Source of the DNA: CAWBLP01 sp963789495 | GTDB taxonomy: Bacteria; Pseudomonadota; Alphaproteobacteria; Acetobacterales; Acetobacteraceae | NCBI GenBank assembly: GCA_963789495.1 | Contig: CAWBLP010000025.1 | Coordinates: 1-64,000, forward strand | Reading direction: 5' to 3' | Length of the DNA: 64,000 nt | Shown here: positions 8,812 through 17,297 of the stretch, piece by piece | Position numbering within the stretch: the stretch's first letter is position 1 | Layout of the letters: every line of letters begins with the position of its first letter | The notes under the pieces: generated by a model | What the model saw: the letters and a program-made list of their open reading frames with translations, nothing else | What the model was told of the DNA's origin: nothing | The model's database searches: none | Position numbers and translations under genes: made by a program

Positions 8812-9952
8812 TCAGTCGCGCGTGCTGATCTGATACTGGGCGCGTTCGAGCCACGCTGGTTCGATCTCGACCCCCCAGCCCGGGCCGCCGGGAATGGTGA
8901 CCTTGCCGTCCCGCACCGTATAGGGCGGATTGCGGAACAACCCGTCCTGCCACGGATAGTAGTCCGGTCCTTCGATGGAGAATTCCAGATATTTGCCGGC
9001 GTTTGGAATCGCGCCAAGCAGGTGCATGGTGAACACCGTCACCATCGACAGGTTGGCGCTGTGCGGCGTGCAGGGCAGGCCGGCCGCCGCGCCCATCTGC
9101 GCCACCTGCAAGGTCCGCGTCAGCCCGCCGACGTAGCAGACATCCGGCTGGATCACGTCGACCGCCCGCAGCTCGATCATGTGCCGCCACACCGGCAACA
9201 TGCAGTCCTGCTCGCCGCCGGTGATGTCGATCTGCAGCGCCTGGCTGACCTCCCTGGTCTGCTCCAGCTCCCAGTACAGGCATGGCTCCTCGTAATGCGA
9301 TATCGCGTTGTCTTCCAGCCTGTGGCCAACCTCGATTGCCCGCCGCGGCGAAAAGCCGCTGTTGGCGTCGGCCAACAAGGTCACATCGTCGCCCAGCGCC
9401 CGGCGGATGGCCGGGATGATCGCCTCGGTGCGGCCGGGCCATTCATCGACGTCGCGGCCGCACTCGGCGCCGATGCGGAACTTGAACGCGTCGAAGCCGT
9501 GGCGTTCGCGGCAGCCGCGCCAGCCGCGCCAGCCGCGCCAGCCGCGCCAGCCGCGCCAGCCGGTCGGCTTCGGCGTCCGGCGTGATGTCGCGCTTCATCG
9601 ACGACGCATAGGCGCGCAGCGGCCGTGGCGTACCGCCGAGCAGTTCGCAGACGCTGCGGTTGGCGCGCTTGCCGCGCAGATCCCACAGCGCGGTGTCCAG
9701 CCCGCACATCGCGCGGCACAGATAGGAGCCGGGGAATTTGTGCTCGCGCAGTGGGATCAGCGCGACCAGGCCGTCGATGTCGTCAGCGTCGTGTCCCAGC
9801 GACCACGGCGCCACCTGGCGGTGCACCATCTGCGCGGTGATGTCGGCATTGTAGGGCGAGACCTGGCCCCAGCCCTGCGCGCCGTCCTCGGCGGTAACGC
9901 GGACGAAGCCGACGTATTCGCTGCAGAACGTCTCGATACTGCGGATTTTCAT
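8812..9952 (-). pseudogene. Mandelate racemase/muconate-lactonizing-type enzyme (enolase superfamily), frameshifted
   Basis: From ATG at 9952 (MKIRSIETFCSEYVGFVRV) the N-terminal capping domain reads normally to DITPDAEADRL. A run of Leu-Ala-Arg repeats follows and the frame is lost. Removing one base near 9510 restores RERHGFDAFKFRIG and the barrel domain. Metal ligands are seen in LLADANSG (Asp), SHYEEPC (Glu) and ITGGEQD (Glu), and a base-type Lys in FKFRIG. QPDVCYVGG and PHSAN close the barrel. The span is one base over whole codons, about 379 residues expected. It heads the transporter operon and probably acts on the imported acid or sugar acid. An intact enzyme is possible if the extra base is an error. 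Confidence 0.8.
9513..9557. repeat. Five exact tandem copies of a 9-base unit inside a coding region
   Basis: The unit AGCCGCGCC (plus strand) repeats five times and codes for Leu-Ala-Arg on the minus strand. Multiples of 9 keep frame, but a single extra base lies right beside the array. Slippage at the array probably explains the insertion of three or four extra LAR triplets. Confidence 0.9.
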
Positions 9953-10068
9953 GCCGGTTCGTTCAGTGGGACTGTTTGCTGCCTGGACGGTCGGCGGAAA
10001 AGGGAGTCTGCTAAAGGGCCATTCTGAGCCTAGCATGATACCACTTTGCGGCGCAGGGGGCGCTGTCC

Positions 10069-11571
10069 ATGGTGAAACGGGCGGGCGGCGCCTTGCTGCT
10101 GTCGATCGCACTCGACCACCGGTCGACGCGTCCGATCAGCATCCAGCTCTACATGATCCTGCGCGACATGATGCTGTCCGGCGACATCGCGCCGAAGGCT
10201 AGGCTGCCGGCCAGCCGCGCGCTGGCACGCGACCTCGGCGTATCGCGTACCACGGTGATCGACGCATTCGAGCGGCTGGCCGCCGAAGGGCTGGTGGAAT
10301 CACGCATCGGGGCCGGCACCTATGTCAGCGAGGCGCTGAACTCCGACCGCCCACGCAATATTGCCGCCACGGCGGAGGAGCGGCCGGTCGAACCGCCGCC
10401 CGGCCTGTCGAAGGCGATGGACTGGGCGGTGCAGCGGTTTGGCGATCGCCCGCGCCTGCCGCATGCGCCGCGCCCGTTCATCACCGCGCTGCCGGCGTTC
10501 GACGCCTTCCCGATGGCGCAATGGGCGCGGCTCGCAGCGCGGCACTGGCGCGGCAGGCGCGAGGACGTCATGGGCTACGGCGCGCCGATCGGCTACGTGC
10601 CGCTGCGGGTGGCGATCGCCGCGCACCTGCGCGCCAATCGCGGCATCGCCTGCGACAGCGACCAGATCTTCATCGTCGGCGGCGCGCAGCAGGCGTTCAA
10701 CCTGATCGGTACCATCCTGCTCAGCCCCGGCGACACGGTGTGGTTCGAGAATCCCGGGGCGATCGGCGCGCGCAACAGCCTGCTGGCGTGCGGCGCCGAC
10801 CTGGTGCCGGTGGACCAGGAGGGCCTGTGCGTGGAGGAAGGGCTGCGCCGCAGCCGCCACTTCCGCCTGGTCTTCGTCACCCCCTCGCACCACCAGCCGC
10901 TCGGCCACATCATGAGCCTCGAACGCCGCTTCGCATTGCTGCGTTCGGCCGAGCAGGCGGGGGCGTGGATCATCGAGGACGACTATGACCGGGAGTTCTG
11001 CTTCGGCCAGCAGCCGCTGGCCACGTTGAAGAGCATCGATCGCACCGGCCTGGTGATCTATGTCGGCACCTTCAGCAAGTCGCTGTTCCCCGCGCTGCGG
11101 CTGGGCTTCATGCTGGTGCCGCCGTCGCTGGTGGAGACGTTCAACCGGGTGTCCACATCGTTTGTGCAGGGCGTGCCGACCGGCGTGCAGGCGACGGTGG
11201 CCGAGTTCATCGAGGAAGGATTCTTTGCCACCCATGTTCGCCGCATGCGGCGTATCTACCAGGAACGCCACGCGGCACTGTGCGATGCGGCGAAGCGGCA
11301 ACTGACCGGATTGCTCGACGTGATGCCGGCCGAGAGCGGACTGCACACGATCGGCCACCTCCATCCCGATATCGGGGAAGGCGCCGCGGCGCAGGCGGCG
11401 GAGCAGCGCGGCATCGTGGTGTCGCCGACCGCGCGGTTCTGCCTCGAGCCGGCCGGGACCAATGCGCTGGTGCTGGGCTTCGGCGGCGTCACGCCGAAGG
11501 AGATCACGGCCGGCGTCGGCGTGCTGGGCCAGGCGCTGGAGGCACTGGTGCAGACCCGCCGCGTGGCCTGA
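10069..11571 (+). CDS. MocR/PdxR-family regulator (GntR DNA-binding domain fused to aminotransferase fold)
   Basis: This 500-residue protein has an N-terminal GntR winged helix at residues 15-90 (ISIQLYMILRDMMLSGDI, then LPASRALARDLGVSRTTVID and GAGTYVSE). A class-I aminotransferase-like domain follows, with QIFIVGGAQQAFNLIG, IIEDDYDREF and the PLP lysine in GTFSKSLFPALRLGF (Lys337). Such proteins sense an amine or PLP adduct and usually control a neighbouring catabolic or transport operon. It is transcribed away from the enolase-superfamily/ABC operon, with a 116-base shared gap, and likely controls both that operon and the oxidase downstream. AGGGGG lies just upstream of the ATG. Confidence 0.92.
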   Translation: MVKRAGGALLLSIALDHRSTRPISIQLYMILRDMMLSGDIAPKARLPASRALARDLGVSRTTVIDAFERLAAEGLVESRIGAGTYVSEALNSDRPRNIAATAEERPVEPPPGLSKAMDWAVQRFGDRPRLPHAPRPFITALPAFDAFPMAQWARLAARHWRGRREDVMGYGAPIGYVPLRVAIAAHLRANRGIACDSDQIFIVGGAQQAFNLIGTILLSPGDTVWFENPGAIGARNSLLACGADLVPVDQEGLCVEEGLRRSRHFRLVFVTPSHHQPLGHIMSLERRFALLRSAEQAGAWIIEDDYDREFCFGQQPLATLKSIDRTGLVIYVGTFSKSLFPALRLGFMLVPPSLVETFNRVSTSFVQGVPTGVQATVAEFIEEGFFATHVRRMRRIYQERHAALCDAAKRQLTGLLDVMPAESGLHTIGHLHPDIGEGAAAQAAEQRGIVVSPTARFCLEPAGTNALVLGFGGVTPKEITAGVGVLGQALEALVQTRRVA

Positions 11572-11589
11572 CGGCGCGCGCCCTCCCCA

Positions 11590-12657
11590 CACTACCAGAT
11601 GACCACGCGTGACGGCCGGCGGATGTCCGCTTCCCGCGCCTATCTGCATCCGGCGATGCGACGCCCAGGGCTGCGTGTCGAGACCGGCGCCCAGGTCACC
11701 CGCATCCTGGTCGAAGACGGACGCGCGGTCGGCGTCGCCTATCGCCGGCACGGCTGCGACGTGGCGGTGCGCGCCGAGGGCGAGGTGATCCTCGCCACCG
11801 GTGCGATCGGCTCGCCGCAGTTGCTGCAACTGTCCGGCATCGGTTCGGCAAAGCGGCTCGCGAGGCTGGGGATCGACGTGGTGCGGGACAGTCCGGCGGT
11901 GGGCCGCAACCTGCAGGACCATCTGTGCATCGACCACCTGTATCGCGCCCGGGTGCCCACGCTGAACGACACGTTCGGCCGCTGGTTCGGCAAGCTGGGC
12001 GCCGGATTGCGCTATGTGCTGACCCGGCGCGGGCCGCTCGCGATCAGCGTCAACCAGGCCGGCGGCTTCGTGCGCAGCCGCGCGGAGCTGCGGCAACCCG
12101 ACGTCCAGCTGTATTTCTCGCCGCTGAGCTACACCCGCGCCGCGCCCGGTACGCGCGCCCTGCTGCGGCCCGATCCGTTTCCCGGCTTCCTGCTGAGCGC
12201 CCAGCCCTGCCGGCCGCGCAGCCGGGGCTTCATCGAGCTGCTCACGCCGGATCCGTTCGCCGCGCCGCGCATCGTGCCGAACTCGCTGGCCACCGCCGAC
12301 GACATCCGCGACCTGCTGGACTGCACAAGGCTGCTGCGGCGCTTGTCCGCAGCACCGTCGTTGCAGGCGGTGATTGCCGAGGAGCTGAAGCCCGGCCCCG
12401 CCGTGCGGTGCGATGACGCCTTGCTGGACGATGTGCGGCAGCGCGCATCCAGCGTGTTCCATCCCGTCGGCACCCGCCGCATGGGGCCGGATCCGCGGAG
12501 CTGCGTCGTCGACCACAGGCTGGCGGTGCACGGCTTGCGCGGGCTGCGGGTGATCGACGCCTCCATCTTCCCGACGCTGACCTCGGGCAACACCAACGCG
12601 CCCACCATCATGGTCGGCGAAAAGGGCGCCGATCTGGTGCTGCATGGTGCAAGATGA
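11590..12657 (+). pseudogene. GMC oxidoreductase lacking its N-terminal FAD-binding half
   Basis: The frame encodes only the last 355 residues or so of a choline-dehydrogenase-like GMC oxidoreductase. It enters at HYQMTTRDGRRMSASRAYL, a block normally near residue 190. The dinucleotide-binding GxGxxG and first GMC signature are missing. The rest is intact: GEVILATGAIGSPQLLQLSG (second GMC signature), VGRNLQDHL, and a C-terminal SSVFHPVGTRRMG with the catalytic His. The homology starts only 18 bases after the MocR stop, so a deletion has removed the promoter and N-terminal half. An ATG at 11599 could start translation, but the product would not bind FAD normally. Confidence 0.85.
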
Positions 12658-12686
12658 CGACGCCCGCAGTGACAAGGTGACTCCGG

Positions 12687-13982
12687 ATGTCGCAGATCAA
12701 CATGGCGGATGACATGAAGCTGACGCCGTATTGGTGGGATGACGTACCTCGCCCGGCCCTGCCGTCGGTCGCGCCGCCGCAACAGGCCGACGTCGTGGTG
12801 ATCGGCTCCGGCTACACCGGGTTGAGTGCGGCGCTGCAGACTGTCCGCGGCGGGCGTTCGACGCTGGTGCTGGATGCCGAGGAGGCCGGGTTCGGCTGCA
12901 GCACCCGCAATGGCGGGCAGATCTCCACCAGCGTGAAGGCCGGCTTCGACGAACTGGCACGCAGGTTCGGCGCCGACGTCGCGGCGCGCATCGTCCGCGA
13001 CGGCCAGGCCTCGCTGGCCTGGATCGGTGACTTCATCAGGACCGAGGGGATCGACTGCGACTTCCGCGTGGTCGGGCGCTTCCATGCCGCACACAACGCT
13101 CGGCAATACGAATACCTCGCCCAGCGCATCGCCAACCAGCCGCGGGGCCTGGAGGTGGAGGCGCATATGGTGCCGCGCGACGAGCAGCGGCGCGAGCTGG
13201 GCAGCGACGCCTATTTCGGCGGCGTGATCTATCCGAAGCATGCCTCGGTCAATCCCGCCAGGCTGCATCAGGGCATGCTGGATCGCGTGCTGGCTGCCGG
13301 CGCCACCGTGGTGCCGCATTGTAAGGTGACCGGACTGCAGCGGCAGGGGGCGGAATACCAGGTGCAGACCCACCGCGGCGTCGCCCGGGCGCGCGACGTG
13401 GTGGTGGCGACCAACGGCTATACCGGCCAGCTGGTACCCTGGCTGCAGCGCCGGGTGATCCCGATCGGCAGCTATGTCATCGCCACCGAGGCGCTGCCGC
13501 GCGACACCATCGCGCGCCTGTTCCCGAACGACCGGATCGTCAGCGACACCCGCAAGGTGGTGTACTACTACCGCGCCTCACCGGACGGCCGGCGGGTGCT
13601 GTTCGGCGGTCGGGTATCGGCGAGCGAGACCGATCCGCGGGTCAGCGCGCCGCGCCTCTACGCCGAACTGATCCGCCTGTTCCCGGAGCTGGCGGGCACG
13701 CGGATCAGCCATTCGTGGTGCGGCTTCGTCGCCTATACGTTCGACGAGCTGATGCATATCGGCCATCAGGACGGTCTGCACTACGCCATGGGCTATTGTG
13801 GCTCGGGGGCCGGGATGGCCGGCTACCTGGGCATGCGGCTGGGCCAGCAGGTGCTGGGCCTGGCAGAGGGGCACACCGGGCTGCACGATGCTTCGTTCCA
13901 GACCCGGCCCTTGGACTACGGCAACCCCTGGTTCCTGGCACCATCGGTGGCGTACTACCGCTGGCGCGACCGCATGGGATAA
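12687..13982 (+). CDS. DAO-family FAD-dependent amine oxidoreductase (PuuB/OrdL-like)
   Basis: This 431-residue flavoprotein resembles gamma-glutamylputrescine oxidases and related amine oxidases. An N-terminal lead (TPYWWDDVPRPALP) precedes the FAD motif ADVVVIGSGYTGLSAAL, near residue 40. STRNGGQISTSVK follows, then VVVATNGYTGQLVPWLQRR and the C-terminal FAD-binding GYCGSGAGMAGYLGMRLG. It lies 29 bases after the truncated GMC gene and is read in the same direction as the MocR gene. Together with a polyamine-type importer this suggests oxidation of an imported amine, producing an aldehyde, ammonia or amine and hydrogen peroxide. Exact substrate cannot be told from sequence. Confidence 0.88.
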   Translation: MSQINMADDMKLTPYWWDDVPRPALPSVAPPQQADVVVIGSGYTGLSAALQTVRGGRSTLVLDAEEAGFGCSTRNGGQISTSVKAGFDELARRFGADVAARIVRDGQASLAWIGDFIRTEGIDCDFRVVGRFHAAHNARQYEYLAQRIANQPRGLEVEAHMVPRDEQRRELGSDAYFGGVIYPKHASVNPARLHQGMLDRVLAAGATVVPHCKVTGLQRQGAEYQVQTHRGVARARDVVVATNGYTGQLVPWLQRRVIPIGSYVIATEALPRDTIARLFPNDRIVSDTRKVVYYYRASPDGRRVLFGGRVSASETDPRVSAPRLYAELIRLFPELAGTRISHSWCGFVAYTFDELMHIGHQDGLHYAMGYCGSGAGMAGYLGMRLGQQVLGLAEGHTGLHDASFQTRPLDYGNPWFLAPSVAYYRWRDRMG

Positions 13983-14032
13983 GGCGTGATGCCCGGATCC
14001 GTGCGACGACGGCGATGCTCGTCAGGCAGCCC

Positions 14033-15325
14033 TCAGCGTGACAATGCCGGGTCACGCACAGCGCCTTGATAGCGAACGAGGCCGAGCCGCATCAGCATCA
14101 TCAGCACGAGATAGATCGACTTGAACGCCAGGACCGGCGCGACCGACCGCCAGTTGCCGCGCAGATTGCCCGCCAGCAGGCTGATCAGCCCATCCCGCAT
14201 ACGCAACGTGTTCCGCGGACCCATGAACAGCATGCGCAGTGTCGGCGTGTTCATGCGATAGATGAGCCAGTTGATCCGCTTCATCGCGCCGCGCATCTGC
14301 TGCTCCATGCGGCGTGCCATGGCTCGCCCCGCGCTGGGATCGTCGATCCAGGCATCGGCGACCGCCGCGCCGAGATCGGCCGATGTCATGGCCAGCAGCA
14401 CGCCGCTCGAAAACACCGGATCGACGAATGCGAAGGCGTCGCCGATCAGCAGGTAGCCGTCGCCCCAGGCCACGCTCGCTGCGTACGAGTAGTTGCCCGT
14501 GCTGACGATGTCGGACAGCGCTACGGCATTCGCCATGCGCGCGCTGACCGTCGGGCTGGATTGCACGCGCGCCCTGAACAGGTCCGCCGGCGTCCCGCGG
14601 CGGTCCTTGAAGGCGGACTGGTTGCCGACGAAGCCCACGCTCATGACATCGTCGGGCAGTGGGATCAGCCAGAACCAGCCGTCCTCGACCAGATGGATGG
14701 AGATGTATCCCTGAAGCTCTCCCGACCTGTGTTCGACGCCGCTGAAGTGGCCGAACAGCGCGGCGGTGTTGTTGCGCTTGTTCGCCTGCCTGGTCCCGAG
14801 CCGGCGGGCCACGAACGCATCCCGCCCGGAGGCGTCGAGCACGAAGCGCGGCGTATACTTGAGTTGATCGCCCGTCGCGCCCACCGCGGTGACGCGCGAC
14901 CGCCCCCCGTTGGCCGCGAAGGCGATGTCGGTTACCCGCGTGCCCTCGGCGGCGACCGCGCCGCGCGCCACGGCGGTGGCAAACAGGGCGGCGTCGAACT
15001 CGGAGCGGCGCACCTGCCAGCTATACGGGTAGCGCGTGTCCATCCCCTGGGCGAACTCGAAATGCACGCTGGCACCGGTGGGGTCGGAAACGAATTCCGC
15101 GCCCGGCTTCAGCACCCCCATCGCCGCCACTTTGTCGCGCACGCCCAGGCGCTCGAACAGCGCGTTGTTCAGCGGCAGCAGCGATTTACCGATGTGGAAG
15201 CGCGGATGGACGTCCTTCTCCAGCAGCACCACGTGGCGGCCGCGTTCGGCGAGCAACGCCGCCGCGGTCGATCCCGCCGGGCCGCCACCAATGACCAGAA
15301 CGTCGCACTCGATCGGCTGCGTCAC
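14033..15325 (-). CDS. FAD-dependent oxidoreductase resembling flavin-dependent halogenases; last gene of the polyene operon
   Basis: Start is GTG at 15325, overlapping the ketoreductase stop (GTGA). The 430-residue protein has the FAD motif VIGGGPAGSTAA (residues 12-22), RFHIGKSLLP (43-51), KPGAEF with a Lys at 73, WFWLIP at 217-222 and the flavin-contact block GDAFAFVDPVFSSG (295-308). WxWxIP and a Lys after the GxS..P block are the two signatures of flavin-dependent halogenases that act on carrier-bound phenols. GKS replaces the common GES. The alternative is a geranylgeranyl-reductase-like dehydrogenase, which shares the fold but normally lacks WxWxIP. Placed at the end of an aryl-polyene-type operon, it may halogenate the aryl head, as in brominated xanthomonadins. 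Confidence 0.8.
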   Translation of the reverse strand: MTQPIECDVLVIGGGPAGSTAAALLAERGRHVVLLEKDVHPRFHIGKSLLPLNNALFERLGVRDKVAAMGVLKPGAEFVSDPTGASVHFEFAQGMDTRYPYSWQVRRSEFDAALFATAVARGAVAAEGTRVTDIAFAANGGRSRVTAVGATGDQLKYTPRFVLDASGRDAFVARRLGTRQANKRNNTAALFGHFSGVEHRSGELQGYISIHLVEDGWFWLIPLPDDVMSVGFVGNQSAFKDRRGTPADLFRARVQSSPTVSARMANAVALSDIVSTGNYSYAASVAWGDGYLLIGDAFAFVDPVFSSGVLLAMTSADLGAAVADAWIDDPSAGRAMARRMEQQMRGAMKRINWLIYRMNTPTLRMLFMGPRNTLRMRDGLISLLAGNLRGNWRSVAPVLAFKSIYLVLMMLMRLGLVRYQGAVRDPALSR

Positions 15326-16041
15326 GCCATGCCCCCGTTGATCGACACCACCTGGCCGGTGATGTAGGCCGCCTCATCCGATACCAGGAAGGCGACCAGC
15401 GCAGCCACTTCCTCGGGCCGGCCGGCGCGCTGCATCGGCACCAGGGCGGCGAGTGTGGCGGTGTCGATCGCCGCATCGACGGCAGGAGAGGCGATCAGCC
15501 CGGGCGCCACCGCGTTGACCGTCAGGCCACGGCTTGCCACTTCGCGCGCCAGCGACTTCACGGCGCCGATCAGCCCGGCCTTGGCAGCCGCGTAATTTAC
15601 CTGCCCGCGATTGCCCATCAGCGCCGACACCGAGGAGATGGCAACGATGCGGCCCCAGCGCGTCGCCATCATCGGCAGGAGCAACGGCCGTACCGCGGCG
15701 TAGAATCCCCCGAGTGACACGTCGACCACCCCGCGCCACTGCGCCTCCGACATCCCGGCCATAGGCACGTCATCATGGGTGCCGGCGTTGTGCACCACGA
15801 TCTGCGGCACACCGGATTCGGCGATGCCTCGCAGCGCGGCTTCGGTCGCCGCGAAGTCGGCAAGGTCGAAGCACACCAATTCCGCCGCTCCGCCCGAAGC
15901 AACGATGTCGGCGACCAGCGCGGCCGCACGCTTGCCGCCGGTATGTGTGTGGACGACGACATGGCACCCGGCCATCGCCAGGCGCCGCGAGATCGCTGCG
16001 CCGAGTGGGCTCGCGCCACCGGTGACCAGCGCCCGCCTCAT
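15322..16041 (-). CDS. 3-oxoacyl-ACP reductase, FabG/ApeQ-like (SDR)
   Basis: The 239-residue short-chain dehydrogenase opens with the NADP-binding block MRRALVTGGASPLGAAI. The active site shows Ser near 137 (AISSVSALMG), Tyr150 and Lys154 (NYAAAKAG), and HNAG near residue 84. It should reduce the 3-oxoacyl intermediate in each polyene extension round. Start ATG overlaps the stop of the dehydratase gene (ATGA), and the gene ends in a GTGA overlap with the flavoprotein, so translation is coupled. Confidence 0.92.
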   Translation of the reverse strand: MRRALVTGGASPLGAAISRRLAMAGCHVVVHTHTGGKRAAALVADIVASGGAAELVCFDLADFAATEAALRGIAESGVPQIVVHNAGTHDDVPMAGMSEAQWRGVVDVSLGGFYAAVRPLLLPMMATRWGRIVAISSVSALMGNRGQVNYAAAKAGLIGAVKSLAREVASRGLTVNAVAPGLIASPAVDAAIDTATLAALVPMQRAGRPEEVAALVAFLVSDEAAYITGQVVSINGGMA

Positions 16042-16487
16042 GAGCGCGGCGGCACGGCGATGACGGCGCGCCCCGCCAGCACGGGCCTGCCGTCGCCGGA
16101 ACGAAGCTGCATCGCATAGATCGATCCGGTGGCCTCCTGGCGTTGCAACTGCACCACCACCTCCAGGGCGCCACGTTCAGGATCGTCGAGCCGGTCCGCC
16201 TGCAGCGTCACGTCGCGCAACGCCGCCAGGAACCGATAGGCCTGTGCTATCCCCCCCGCCACCAGCGCGCCATGCAGGGCGGTGGCCTGGAGGCCATATT
16301 CGATGCCGCAGAGCGTCGCCAGGCGGCCGCAGCGCCGCAGCGGGTTCGCTGGATCCAGATGCGAATACGTCCGGCACCGCAGCGAGCTGGCATCCCAGCT
16401 CTCAGCGCGATCCAGCAGCATCATGCGGTGGGCGTGCGGGATCAGCGCCGCGATCGCCGCACGATCCAGCCCGGCCGGATAAGTCAC
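16038..16487 (-). CDS. 3-hydroxyacyl-ACP dehydratase, ApeP-like (hotdog fold)
   Basis: The protein starts at GTG 16487, overlapping the stop of the ketosynthase-like gene (GTGA), and has 149 residues. The block LIPHAHRMMLLDRAESWD (residues 16-33) is the start of the hotdog dehydratases in aryl-polyene clusters, with the His of PHAHRM as probable catalytic residue. GIEYGLQATALHGAL follows, the central helix region. It would remove water from 3-hydroxyacyl-ACP to leave the trans double bonds of the polyene. A continuous frame joins it to the ketosynthase-like gene upstream only because of the indel there. Confidence 0.85.
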   Translation of the reverse strand: MTYPAGLDRAAIAALIPHAHRMMLLDRAESWDASSLRCRTYSHLDPANPLRRCGRLATLCGIEYGLQATALHGALVAGGIAQAYRFLAALRDVTLQADRLDDPERGALEVVVQLQRQEATGSIYAMQLRSGDGRPVLAGRAVIAVPPRS

Positions 16488-17297
16488 GGTGTCACCACGA
16501 CATCCAGGCGACCGTCGAGATAAGCCAGCACATGCGAGCCGCCCGTGCTCTGCGCCAGCAATTCCAGCAATGGCAGCGAGCGGGCCGCGGCATTGCCGGC
16601 GGCCAAGGGTCGCAGGGCCGGCTGGTTGGGCACACCGGCCTCCGGCGGTGCCGGTTCGGGTTCGAATCGGTACTGAAATCCCCGCCAGGCCATCGGTGGT
16701 GCCGGCGGGCGACAGCACCAGTGCAACGCCGAATGGCGCAATGGTCGGGCGCTTCACATCCAGCGGTGGCGGCATCGGATGGTCGTAGGCGCAGAGCAGC
16801 ACAGGCTCTCCCTGCGTCGCCAGTTCGGCCAGCGCGGTTGTCAGCCCCGCGGCCCAGGTGGCGTCATGGCAGGCGAGGCAGGTGATCGGGCGCTCGCTCG
16901 CGGTGGCGATCGACCAGTAGCCGGCCGCCGCATTATGCACCGAGTTGTGGAACTGGGTCGGGGACACCAGGCGTGCGGCATCGGCCGACCGTGTCAGGTC
17001 GTCCAGGATGCTGCCCACGATCAGGCCGTCGCCGCTGGCACTGGCGAACACGCCGCGCAGACTGCCGGCCGGCAATCCCGACATGGCGGCGGCCTCGCTC
17101 GCCACGGCCAGGGCGAGGCGGGCGACCGGGCCGGTGCGCCGGCGTTCCATGGCGGACAGGATCGCCGGCGGCGGCGCGGGCGATGGGACCGGTGCGTAGT
17201 CCGCTGCACCGGACAGGGCAGCGACGCTGGCCGCCCAGCCCTGCAGGCCCGGACCCCATACCGATACGCCGAGGATCCGCGCTTCCAGCCGGTTCAA
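16484..17297 (-). pseudogene. Ketosynthase-like chain-length-factor protein (short beta-ketoacyl synthase), frameshifted
   Basis: The start is TTG at 17297, overlapping the ketosynthase stop (TTGA). The sequence LEARILGVSVWGPGLQGWA and SPTQFHNSVHNAAAGYWSIA is typical of the short N-terminal-type ketoacyl synthase proteins found in aryl-polyene loci. They lack the full catalytic triad and probably pair with the main ketosynthase. The frame is lost after GTTDGLAG at a run of four C (plus strand 16680-16683). Three C would continue FQYRFEPEPAPPEAGVPNQ to a stop at 16484, which overlaps the dehydratase start. The span is one base over whole codons, about 270 residues expected. A homopolymer length error is quite possible. 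Confidence 0.8.

Noticed and set aside
10300..12675. Minus-strand frame of 791 residues
   Set aside because: Shadow of the MocR and GMC genes; no recognisable motif or start site.
16659..16668. GGTTCGAATC resembling a tRNA T-loop
   Set aside because: It lies inside the ketosynthase-like gene and no acceptor stem or anticodon arm surrounds it.
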